NCBI RefSeq assembly: GCF_032586175.1
Contig: NZ_JAWHTE010000007.1
Span: 1 to 64,000 of the forward strand
Direction of reading: 5' to 3'
Origin: Ovoidimarina sediminis
Lineage (GTDB): Bacteria > Pseudomonadota > Alphaproteobacteria > Rhodobacterales > Rhodobacteraceae
Length of the DNA: 64,000 nucleotides
Part shown: positions 49,676 to 57,357 of the stretch, one piece after another
Layout: the number at the start of each line of letters is the position of its first letter
How positions within the stretch are numbered: the stretch's first letter is position 1
Position numbers and translations under genes: made by a program
Notes under the pieces: model-generated
Databases searched by the model: none
What the model saw: only the letters and a program-made list of their open reading frames with translations
What the model was told of the DNA's origin: nothing

Positions 49676-50721
49676 GCGTCAAATACATCCCCGTTCAATG
49701 GAACCGCTTCAAATGGGGCTATGACGCGGCTCTTGTCGCGGGAACCGGGCTTTTCCTCTGGGTGTTCGTCGATCTGGCCCCCGGAATCCTCAGCCACGAA
49801 CGCCCGATCACCCCGCAGATCCACAATGCGCGGGCCTTCGGTGCCTGCGCCTTCCTGATGATGACCGTGATCCTCTGCACAGGGCCCCTCGCACGGCTCG
49901 ACCGGCGGTTTCTGCCGCTTCTCTACAACCGGCGGCATTTCGGGGTACTGACGGCGGTTGTCGCAGTAAGCCATGCCTACTTCATCCTGAACTGGTATTT
50001 CGCCTTCTCACCTGTGGACCAGTTCGAGGCAGTGTTGTCCTCGAACACAAGCTTCGGGCAGATGGCGGGCTTTCCGTTCGAAGCACTGGGAGTGTTCGCG
50101 CTTCTCAGTCTTCTGGTCCTCGCGGCCACCAGCCATGACTTCTGGATGAAATTCCTGACGCCGCCGCTGTGGAAGGCGCTGCATTACCTTATCTACCCCG
50201 CCTATGTGGGGGTGGTGGGCCACGTGATGCTGGGCACGCTTCTGGACCAGGACCACCAGGGTTTCACCGTGATCGTGATCGGCAGTGCCGCGCTTGTGGC
50301 GGGCCTGCATCTTGCGGCCGGGCTGAAGGAACGTGCGAACCCACCTGCCGCTGCGGCGTGGGTGCCGCTCTGCCCCGCCGGCGAGATCGAGGATGGCCGG
50401 GCGCGCATCGCGCTTCTTCCGAATGGCGACCGCGTGGCGGTGTTCCGGGATGGCGACCGGTTGAGCGCGATTGCCAATGCCTGTGCGCATCAGAACGGGC
50501 CCCTCGGCGAGGGGCGGATCGTCGACTGTCTCGTGACCTGCCCCTGGCACGGGTTTCAGTACAACGTGACCGACGGGCGCTCGCCCGCACCGTTTACCGA
50601 GACGATCCCGACTTACGGGCTGAAGCTTGAGAACGGCGTCGTCTTCGTGAACCCCGAGGCCAATCCGCCGGGCACCTATGTCGAGCCGGTGGTGGCGCCG
50701 GTCCGGGAGGACAACGCATGA
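49672..50721 (+). CDS. Ferric-reductase-like heme-b membrane protein with C-terminal Rieske domain
   Basis: 349 residues from the ATG at 49672, coupled to the small membrane gene. Residues about 15-215 hold six hydrophobic helices with histidines suited to b-heme binding (H89, H101, H171, H184), resembling the ferric-reductase-like transmembrane domain (MsrQ/YedZ type). A C-terminal Rieske domain follows (about 228-335) with C271-A-H273 and C290-PW-H293. This is a one-polypeptide link between a soluble [2Fe-2S] carrier and membrane heme. A role as a quinone or periplasmic redox link for the cluster is plausible but not proven. Confidence 0.88.
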   Translation: MSVKYIPVQWNRFKWGYDAALVAGTGLFLWVFVDLAPGILSHERPITPQIHNARAFGACAFLMMTVILCTGPLARLDRRFLPLLYNRRHFGVLTAVVAVSHAYFILNWYFAFSPVDQFEAVLSSNTSFGQMAGFPFEALGVFALLSLLVLAATSHDFWMKFLTPPLWKALHYLIYPAYVGVVGHVMLGTLLDQDHQGFTVIVIGSAALVAGLHLAAGLKERANPPAAAAWVPLCPAGEIEDGRARIALLPNGDRVAVFRDGDRLSAIANACAHQNGPLGEGRIVDCLVTCPWHGFQYNVTDGRSPAPFTETIPTYGLKLENGVVFVNPEANPPGTYVEPVVAPVREDNA

Positions 50722-51479
50722 AGCGCAAGGAACATCCCTTCTTCGTCGGCTATCTTCCGGTTCCCTCGGGCTTGCGCATTTTCCTTGCGGTAACGGTTGC
50801 AGGGCTCATTGTGGCGGGCGGTGCCTTAGCCTACTGGATCGGCACGACGCAGGACGATCCGGGGACCGCCGCACTTCGTTTCGATTACGGGCGGCAGACG
50901 GTATCAGGGGTAATCGAATTGACGCCGTTGCCGATCCTTCACGTGACAGAAGGAAACGAACGGATCCCCGCGGGCCGAACGCTCATGATGTCCGGCCAGG
51001 GCAAGAACGGTGTGATGGAACGCCCGGGCGCGGTTCACGGTCAGCTCGTGGAAGTTTCGGGTGTCATTCTCGAACGCGGCACAATGGACATGTTGCAGCT
51101 CAGGGGCGGCAACAACGGGATGAAGACGCTTGACGGGACAGGAGAGGTCCCCGTGGCCGAGGACCTTGGCCGCTGGAAGCTTGCCGGGGAGATCTGTGAC
51201 GGCAAATGCCTCGCGGGCGCGATGCGCCCCGGCCGTGGCCTTGCCCACAAGGCTTGCGCGAACCTGTGCATCCTGGGTGGTGTGCCGCCGGTCTTCGTAT
51301 CGTCCCAGCCTGTCGAGGGGACGGAGTTTCTGATGATAGCGGGTCCCGATGGCTCTGATCTGCCCGAGGAAATCTATGACCTGATGGCGCTTTACATCCA
51401 GATCGAAGGCCGGATCACCCGGCATGGCGATCTTCTGGTCTTCGCGATGGAGCCCGAGACGGCCGTGGTGCTGCCATGA
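50718..51479 (+). CDS. Membrane-anchored protein with CxxxC...CxxxC motif
   Basis: 253 residues; ATG overlaps the upstream stop by 4 nt. One N-terminal helix (about 20-42) anchors a probably periplasmic domain. Four cysteines stand out: GEICDGKCLAGAM (C160, C164) and AHKACANLCILGG (C180, C184), followed by VPPVFVS. I recall close variants (CDxKC...PG.G..H..CA..C..GGIPP) in hypothetical proteins but know no function. The pattern would suit a metal, heme or iron-sulphur site in an electron-transfer chain. Confidence 0.75.
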   Translation: MKRKEHPFFVGYLPVPSGLRIFLAVTVAGLIVAGGALAYWIGTTQDDPGTAALRFDYGRQTVSGVIELTPLPILHVTEGNERIPAGRTLMMSGQGKNGVMERPGAVHGQLVEVSGVILERGTMDMLQLRGGNNGMKTLDGTGEVPVAEDLGRWKLAGEICDGKCLAGAMRPGRGLAHKACANLCILGGVPPVFVSSQPVEGTEFLMIAGPDGSDLPEEIYDLMALYIQIEGRITRHGDLLVFAMEPETAVVLP

Positions 51480-51745
51480 TGCGGCGGATCCTGACGCTTG
51501 TGGTGGTTCTGTTGGTGGGCTTTGCCCTGTTCTATGTCTCTCGCTTCTGGGGTTTCCGCCTCTGGGGCAACGAGGGGCTTCTCGGCTTCACGGCCTTGCG
51601 CCCGCAGGGCGGGTTGCTTGCCCAATGGCTGCGCGGCACGCCACTTGCACCCTATGAGCTGCTGGTCTGGGCCCTCGGCTCTGTCCTGATTCTGACCGGC
51701 TTGCAGAAGATCTTCGACTTGCTGTCGCCCGGCGACACCGACTGA
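51476..51745 (+). CDS. Small two-helix membrane protein
   Basis: 89 residues; ATG overlaps the upstream stop by 4 nt. A helix at about 5-22 (LTLVVVLLVGFALFYV) and another near 64-80 (LLVWALGSVLILTGL), with a hydrophilic loop between. No family recognised. It is probably an accessory membrane subunit of the neighbouring redox proteins. It ends 17 bp before the Rieske-ThDP gene. Confidence 0.7.
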   Translation: MMRRILTLVVVLLVGFALFYVSRFWGFRLWGNEGLLGFTALRPQGGLLAQWLRGTPLAPYELLVWALGSVLILTGLQKIFDLLSPGDTD

Positions 51746-51762
51746 CACAGGAGTTTCCGCCT

Positions 51763-53754
51763 ATGCCCGACGTTTCCGAGCCAGAGGCGCTGGACTGGAT
51801 CCGCGTTGCCCATGTCGACGACCTGCCGGAGGGCCGGGTGAAGACGGTGACCGCGCGCACCGTATCGATCTGCCTGTCGCATTTCGAAGGGCAGTGGGCG
51901 GCGATGGACAACCATTGCCCGCACCAGCGGGGGCCGCTGGGGGAAGGATCGATCGAGAAGGGCGTGGAAGGCAAATGCTGGATCCGCTGCCCCTGGCATG
52001 GGTGGGATTTCGATCCGCTGACCGGGAAGCCGCCCGGTGGCCACGAGGATTCCGGGCAAAGGATCTATCCGCTCGACATCCGGAGTGGTGAGATCTTCGT
52101 GGGCCTCGAGCCCGAGGCCCCGCATACCCGCACCGCGACCGATGTGATGGCGGAGACGATGGTGAATTGGGGCGTCCGCCATGTCTTCGGCATGGTCGGG
52201 CACTCGAATCTTGGGCTGGCCGACGCGATCCGCCGCCGGGTGGGCGATGGTGAGATGCGCTATGTCGGGATCCGCCACGAAGGGGCGGCGGCCTTCGCCG
52301 CTTCCGCCTATGGCAAGCTGACGGGGCATCCCGCTGCCTGTCTGACCATCGCGGGGCCCGGGGCCACGAACCTTCTGACCGGGCTTTGGGACGCGAAGGT
52401 GGACAGGGCACCGCTTCTGGCGCTGACCGGGCAGGTGCAGACCCAGGTCTTCGGGCCTAGGGCGTTTCAGGATATCGATCTGGCGTCGGCCTTCGAGGCG
52501 GCGACGCGGTTCTCCCAGACCGTTCTGAGCACGTCGAACCACGCCGAACTGATGTCGCTGGCGTGCAAGAGTGCGATCGTCGAACAGGACGTTGCGCATC
52601 TGATCTTCCCCGATGACATGCAGACCTTGCCGAGCGATGCTTCCGCGCGCGGTCCTGAAGGCCGCGTCGGACGCAGCGTTGTGCATCCCGACTCCGAGGA
52701 TCTGAATGCGGCGGTTGCACTGATGAACGGGGCGAAACGGCCCTGCATCGTGCTGGGGCACGGGGCATGGGAAGTGCGCGAAAAGGCCATTGCGCTTGCC
52801 GAGGCGCTTGGCGCGCCGATTCTGACGACCTTCAAGGCCAAGGGCATCATTCCCGACGATCACCCGAATGCCGCCGGCGTTCTGGGGCGGTCCGGCACGC
52901 CGATCGCAAGCTGGTTCATGAACGAGACCGATTTGATGATCTGCCTTGGTACATCGTTCTCGAACCATACCGGGATCGATCCGGGGAAACCGACGATCCA
53001 GGTCGATACCGACCGGATGCAACTGGGCAAGTTCCATTCCGTCACCCTGCCGGTCTGGGGCGAGATCGGGGCGTTCTGCGATGCCGTCACCTCGCGGATT
53101 GAACGGCCCGAGGGTGCAGCGAACGCCGTGGCGGAACTGGCCGAACGGTGGGCGTTCTGGCGTGAGGAAAAGGCCACGCGGCTGACCGAGGATCTCGGGC
53201 AAGGCATCGCCTCGGCGGCGGTCTTCGCGGAACTGAGCCGGCTTGCGCCTGAGGACGCGATCTTCGCCGTCGATGTGGGCAACAACACCTATTCCTTCGG
53301 ACGGTATCTTGAGACGAAGGGCAGCCAGCGGGTGCTGATGTCGGGCTATCTGGGCTCGATCGGCTTCGGCTTTCCCGCCGCCATGGGGGCCTGGGCCGCG
53401 ACGCAGGATTTCGTGCATCTGAAGGGCCGCAAGGTTATCGGGATTTCGGGTGATGGCGGGTTCGGGCAATACCCGATGGAGTTCACGACAGCCGTCAAAT
53501 ACGGGATGAACATCACGCATATCCTGCTGCACAACGGCCAGCTCGGAAAGATCTCGAAAGAGCAGAAGGCCGGGGAATGGCCGGTGTGGGAAACCGATCT
53601 GGTGAATCCTTCCTTCGCCGCCTTCGCCCGGCTGTGCGGCGGCACCGGTCTCAAGGTGACGCAGCCCGGCGAGCTCGCTGCGGCGATGGAAGAGGCGCTG
53701 GCCGCGAAGGGCCCGGCGCTTCTGGAAGTCATGACGGATGCGGAGCTCGTCTAG
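51763..53754 (+). CDS. Rieske - thiamine-diphosphate enzyme fusion
   Basis: 663 residues; AGGAG precedes the ATG. Residues about 10-118 are a Rieske domain: C52-P-H54 and C76-PW-H79. Residues about 122-663 form a complete ThDP enzyme of the acetolactate-synthase/pyruvate-oxidase type: N-terminal pyrimidine domain with the catalytic Glu (IRHEGAAAFAASAYG, E173), a central domain, and a C-terminal PP domain with GDGGFGQYPMEF (GDG at 563). The fusion is very unusual: ThDP decarboxylases do not normally have a built-in [2Fe-2S] cluster. It suggests oxidative decarboxylation of a 2-oxo acid with electrons passed straight to the Rieske cluster, in the style of ferredoxin- or quinone-linked oxidases. 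The substrate is unknown. Confidence 0.9.
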   Translation: MPDVSEPEALDWIRVAHVDDLPEGRVKTVTARTVSICLSHFEGQWAAMDNHCPHQRGPLGEGSIEKGVEGKCWIRCPWHGWDFDPLTGKPPGGHEDSGQRIYPLDIRSGEIFVGLEPEAPHTRTATDVMAETMVNWGVRHVFGMVGHSNLGLADAIRRRVGDGEMRYVGIRHEGAAAFAASAYGKLTGHPAACLTIAGPGATNLLTGLWDAKVDRAPLLALTGQVQTQVFGPRAFQDIDLASAFEAATRFSQTVLSTSNHAELMSLACKSAIVEQDVAHLIFPDDMQTLPSDASARGPEGRVGRSVVHPDSEDLNAAVALMNGAKRPCIVLGHGAWEVREKAIALAEALGAPILTTFKAKGIIPDDHPNAAGVLGRSGTPIASWFMNETDLMICLGTSFSNHTGIDPGKPTIQVDTDRMQLGKFHSVTLPVWGEIGAFCDAVTSRIERPEGAANAVAELAERWAFWREEKATRLTEDLGQGIASAAVFAELSRLAPEDAIFAVDVGNNTYSFGRYLETKGSQRVLMSGYLGSIGFGFPAAMGAWAATQDFVHLKGRKVIGISGDGGFGQYPMEFTTAVKYGMNITHILLHNGQLGKISKEQKAGEWPVWETDLVNPSFAAFARLCGGTGLKVTQPGELAAAMEEALAAKGPALLEVMTDAELV

Positions 53755-53847
53755 CGCGAAGGGCACTCTCGCCTGTCTTCATCGTGATTTGCCGGGGGGG
53801 CGGTTTCCGGGCATTGCCGGACGGAGACTCTCGGGGAGGGAAAGCAC

Positions 53848-54321
53848 ATGGCACGTATCGTGACGTTTCTGTTCGTCCTGCTTGCGGGTATTCCGGCGTT
53901 CGCGGACGAGGACATGGCGCCGCGCGAAGGCTGGAAGGTTTATCCGACCGAACGGGCCTTCGACGCGCTTCTTCAGAACCTCACGGCAGCGGCCAAGGCG
54001 AACAAGATGATCATCGTCACCCAGGCCGGGCCGACGAAGGCGGCGAAGGCACGGGGGATCGAGATCCCCGAAAACCGCGTGCTGGGACTTTTCAACAACC
54101 AGTTTGCAGTCGAGATCCTGCGGCTTTCGACCGCTGCCATGATCGAGGCCCCGATGCGGATGTACCTTACCGAGAACGCCGATGGGACCGCGACGCTAAG
54201 CTACAAGCTGCCCTCTTTCGTCTCCGCGCCTTATGCCGATGAAGGTGGGGCGGAGCTTGCCGATGCCGCCGCCCGGCTTGACGCGATCTTCGAGGCGATT
54301 GCCTTGGACGCGACCCGCTGA
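53848..54321 (+). CDS. Secreted DUF302 protein
   Basis: 157 residues with a clear signal peptide (MARIVTFLFVLLAGIPAFA, cut before DED). The rest fits DUF302: a beta-alpha fold with AFDALLQNLTAAAKANKMII, RVLGLFNNQFAVEILR and PMRMYLTEN. DUF302 proteins often sit near heme or redox proteins, but no activity is established. GGAGG precedes the ATG. It lies 93 bp after the Rieske-ThDP gene and 25 bp before the second ThDP gene, and is probably periplasmic. Confidence 0.82.
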   Translation: MARIVTFLFVLLAGIPAFADEDMAPREGWKVYPTERAFDALLQNLTAAAKANKMIIVTQAGPTKAAKARGIEIPENRVLGLFNNQFAVEILRLSTAAMIEAPMRMYLTENADGTATLSYKLPSFVSAPYADEGGAELADAAARLDAIFEAIALDATR

Positions 54322-54346
54322 CAAAACGAGGGCGGGAGGAAGAGAC

Positions 54347-55957
54347 ATGCAGCAAGACCGCGCCGCCGACATTCTGGCCCGACGTCTCTACGAGGCTGGA
54401 TGCCGCCACGCATTCGGGATGCCCGGCGGCGAGGTTCTGACGCTTCTCGACGCTCTGGAGCGTGCGGGGATCGCGTTTCACCTGATCAAGCACGAGAATG
54501 CCGGGGGCTTCCTGGCCGAGGGTGCACATCACATGGACGGGGCGCCACCGATCCTTGTGAGCACGGTGGGGCCGGGACTGATGAACGCGGTCAACGTGGT
54601 GGCCAATGCCGAACAGGACAGGGTGCCGCTGATCGTCCTGTCGGGCTGCATCGATGCCGACGAGGCGCTGACCTATACCCATCAGGTGCTTGATCACCGC
54701 GCCGTTCTGGCACCCATCACGAAGGCGACCTTCACGTTGACGGCCGAGGGGGCAGATACGATTGCCGACAAGGCGCTTGCCATCGCGACCGATCCGCGCG
54801 AGGGGCCGGTTCTGATCGATGTGCCGATTTCGGTCGCCGATGCAACGGCGGTATCGGGCACCCGGCGCCGCATCCCGCCAGCGCCCGTCGTGCCCTCGGG
54901 CGAGGTTCTGGAGAGGATGCGCGCCTATCTAGCGGCGGCGGAACGCCCGGTGATGATCGTGGGGCTCGATGTTCTCAAGGATGGAGCCGCGGGCGATGTC
55001 CAGTCTTTCGCCGAGGCGTTCAGCATCCCGGTGATCACGACGTACAAGGCGAAGGGCGTGCTGGACGAAGCGCATCCCCTTGCCTTGGGCGGTGCGGGAT
55101 TGTCGCCGCTTGCGGACCGGCACCTCGTTCCATTTGTCAGCGGTGCCGATCTGATCCTTTGCGTAGGCTACGATCCGATCGAGATGCGGACGGGCTGGCG
55201 CGAAATCTGGGATCCGGCGCAGCAGGCGGTCATCGACATTCATGCGGCGCCGAACACCCATTACATGCACCAGGCCACGCTGTCGGTAATCGGCCATACC
55301 GGGGCGGCGCTCAAGGCGATGGCGGCCGGAATTGCGCCGCGCGTCACCTGGCCCGGCGGAGAGATCCCGGCGCTGAAGGCCGCGCTGGCTCGGGCCTTTC
55401 CCGAGGACGAGGCCTGGGGGCCCGGCGCGGTGATTGCCGAAGCGCGCCGCGTCCTGCCACCTGAAACAGTGGCCACCGTCGATTCCGGCGCGCACCGCAT
55501 CCTGCTAAGCCAGATGTGGAGGTGCCCGGCCCCGAAGACGCTTTTGCAATCCACCGGCCTTTGCACCATGGGCTGCGCCCTGCCGCTTGCGATGGGTGCG
55601 TCACTTGCCGCTTCGGATCGCCCGGTCGTTGCCTTCACAGGCGATGGCGGGTTCCTGATGGTCGCCGGGGAACTGGCAACGGCCGCAGAGCTTGGATTGA
55701 AGCCGATCGTCATCGTATTCGCCGATGCGTCGCTTGCGCTGATCGAATTGAAACAGCGGCAGCGGCAGTTGAAGAATGCGGGCGTCGACTTTGCCCATCA
55801 CGATTTCGCGGCCCTCGGCCGGGCCTTCGGCGGTGCGGGCGAGACGGTGCGCAACCGCGACGAGTTGCGGGCCGCGCTTGCGCGGGCGCTCGAGGCGGAG
55901 ACCTTCACCGTCATCGCGGCCGAGATCGAGGGGCAAGGCTATGACGGACGGATCTGA
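54347..55957 (+). CDS. Thiamine-diphosphate-dependent enzyme, acetolactate-synthase-like
   Basis: 536 residues from the ATG at 54347, after a strong GGGAGGAAGAG; the longer frame upstream is not native. Three-domain ThDP enzyme: Glu in LIKHENAGGFLAEG (E50), central FAD/ADP-type domain (ALGGAGLSPLADRHLVPFVS), and GDGGFLMVAGELATA (GDG at 432). The HENAGGF spelling resembles decarboxylases and 2-hydroxyacyl lyases more than biosynthetic ALS. It differs from the Rieske-fused paralogue upstream. It overlaps the CoA-transferase gene by 17 nt, so the two probably act on linked substrates. Confidence 0.86.
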   Translation: MQQDRAADILARRLYEAGCRHAFGMPGGEVLTLLDALERAGIAFHLIKHENAGGFLAEGAHHMDGAPPILVSTVGPGLMNAVNVVANAEQDRVPLIVLSGCIDADEALTYTHQVLDHRAVLAPITKATFTLTAEGADTIADKALAIATDPREGPVLIDVPISVADATAVSGTRRRIPPAPVVPSGEVLERMRAYLAAAERPVMIVGLDVLKDGAAGDVQSFAEAFSIPVITTYKAKGVLDEAHPLALGGAGLSPLADRHLVPFVSGADLILCVGYDPIEMRTGWREIWDPAQQAVIDIHAAPNTHYMHQATLSVIGHTGAALKAMAAGIAPRVTWPGGEIPALKAALARAFPEDEAWGPGAVIAEARRVLPPETVATVDSGAHRILLSQMWRCPAPKTLLQSTGLCTMGCALPLAMGASLAASDRPVVAFTGDGGFLMVAGELATAAELGLKPIVIVFADASLALIELKQRQRQLKNAGVDFAHHDFAALGRAFGGAGETVRNRDELRAALARALEAETFTVIAAEIEGQGYDGRI

Positions 55958-57149
55958 CGCCGCCGGGCCACTTGCGGGGGTCATTGTCCTCGATCTGTCG
56001 CGCATCCTCGCCGGACCGACCTGCACCCAGCTGCTGGGCGATCTGGGCGCAACCGTGATCAAGATCGAGAATCCGGCAAGCGCGGGCGATGACACCCGCC
56101 AGTGGGGCCCGCCGTTCGCGGCGGGATGCGACGGGGCTCCCACGGATCTTTCGAGCTACTTCATGTCGGCAAACCGCAACAAGCTGTCGATTGTCCTCGA
56201 CATTGCGACGCCCGAGGGGCAGGCGACCGTCAAACGGATCGCGGCGCGCGCAGATATCTTCATCGAGAACTTCAAGCCCGGCGGGCTTCTGAAATACGGG
56301 CTCGACCACGAGAGCGTTCTTACCGCGCATCCCGGCCTGATCTATTGCTCGATCTCGGGTTTCGGCCAGACCGGGCCCAACCGCGACAAGCCGGGCTATG
56401 ACCTGATGGCGCAGGGCTATGGCGGGATCATGTCGCTTACCGGCGAGGTGGACGGCGCGCCGATGAAGGTGGGCGTGGGCATCGCCGACGTGATGTGCGG
56501 GATGTACGCGACGACCGGCATCCTCGCCTCGCTTCGGCACCGCGACAGGACGGGACAGGGCCAGCATATCGATCTTTCGCTTGTCGACAGCCAGGTGGCC
56601 TGGCTGATCAATGAAGGTGTCGCGCATCTGACGACCGGCGGGCCGCGGCCCCGGCGCGGAAACCAGCACCCGACAATCGTGCCATACCAGACCTTCACGA
56701 CCTCGGACGGGCACGTCCTCGTCGCGGTGGGCAATGACAGCCAGTTCCAGAGGTTCTGTTCGTTTCTTGGCCGGGACGACCTTGCCCGGGATGCCGACTT
56801 TGCGACCAACCCGATGCGTGTGAAGAACCGCGACAGGCTGATCCCGGTGCTTGAGGGCGAACTTTCCCGCCGCGCTTCTGAGGAAGTGGTGACCGGCCTC
56901 GAAGCGCTGAAGGTGCCCGTCGGGCCCGTTCACACGGTCGAACAGGTCTTCGCCTCCGATCAGGTGGCGGCGCGCGGTATGCGCATCGACATGGCGCGGG
57001 AGGATATCGACCGCAGCGGCGTGGAGCTGATCGGCAACCCCCTGAATCTGTCGAAGACGCCGTGTACCTACCGACACCCTCCGCCCCGGTTCGGGGAGCA
57101 CAGCGAACGCATTCTGCGCTGGCTCGACAGCGACGACGCGCTGCCCTGA
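55941..57149 (+). CDS. CaiB/BaiF family CoA-transferase
   Basis: 402 residues from an ATG inside the end of the ThDP gene. N-terminal motif VIVLDLSRILAGPTCTQLLGDLGA and IENFKPG are typical of class III CoA-transferases; the catalytic Asp is D154 in GYDLMAQGYGGIM. Such enzymes move CoA between carboxylic acids (formyl/oxalyl, succinyl and others). The pairing with a ThDP enzyme recalls oxalate breakdown (frc and oxc), but the ThDP partner lacks clear Oxc features, so the substrate is left open. Confidence 0.9.
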   Translation: MTDGSDAAGPLAGVIVLDLSRILAGPTCTQLLGDLGATVIKIENPASAGDDTRQWGPPFAAGCDGAPTDLSSYFMSANRNKLSIVLDIATPEGQATVKRIAARADIFIENFKPGGLLKYGLDHESVLTAHPGLIYCSISGFGQTGPNRDKPGYDLMAQGYGGIMSLTGEVDGAPMKVGVGIADVMCGMYATTGILASLRHRDRTGQGQHIDLSLVDSQVAWLINEGVAHLTTGGPRPRRGNQHPTIVPYQTFTTSDGHVLVAVGNDSQFQRFCSFLGRDDLARDADFATNPMRVKNRDRLIPVLEGELSRRASEEVVTGLEALKVPVGPVHTVEQVFASDQVAARGMRIDMAREDIDRSGVELIGNPLNLSKTPCTYRHPPPRFGEHSERILRWLDSDDALP

Positions 57150-57290
57150 CGGCCGAGTTCAAGGGGCATCCAAACGGGCATATCGGTTCTGGCGCGGGCG
57201 GGAAATGGCCGCCGCGCGCTGCGTTTCGCAACATACGATCACAGACTTCATGCATTCACTCACATGTCCGTCATATCGGGGCCCCCGCCT

Positions 57291-57317
57291 TTGACACAAA
57301 GCAGCCAATCCTATTCC
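57291..57317 (+). promoter_or_regulatory. Possible sigma-70 promoter before the TPR gene
   Basis: TTGACA at 57291-57296 is followed 15 nt later by TATTCC. The spacing is short of the ideal 17, so it is a weak call. It is the only promoter-like element in the 208-bp gap after the CoA-transferase, suggesting that the TPR gene can be transcribed on its own. Confidence 0.3.
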
Positions 57318-57357
57318 GTTTTGCTCGACCCTCCTAAACGGAAGCAGCGTTACCCTC

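Noticed and set aside
51652..53766. A 704-codon - strand frame opposite the Rieske-ThDP gene
   Set aside because: It mirrors the codon pattern of the real gene and shows no domain; the + strand carries Rieske and ThDP motifs and a ribosome site.
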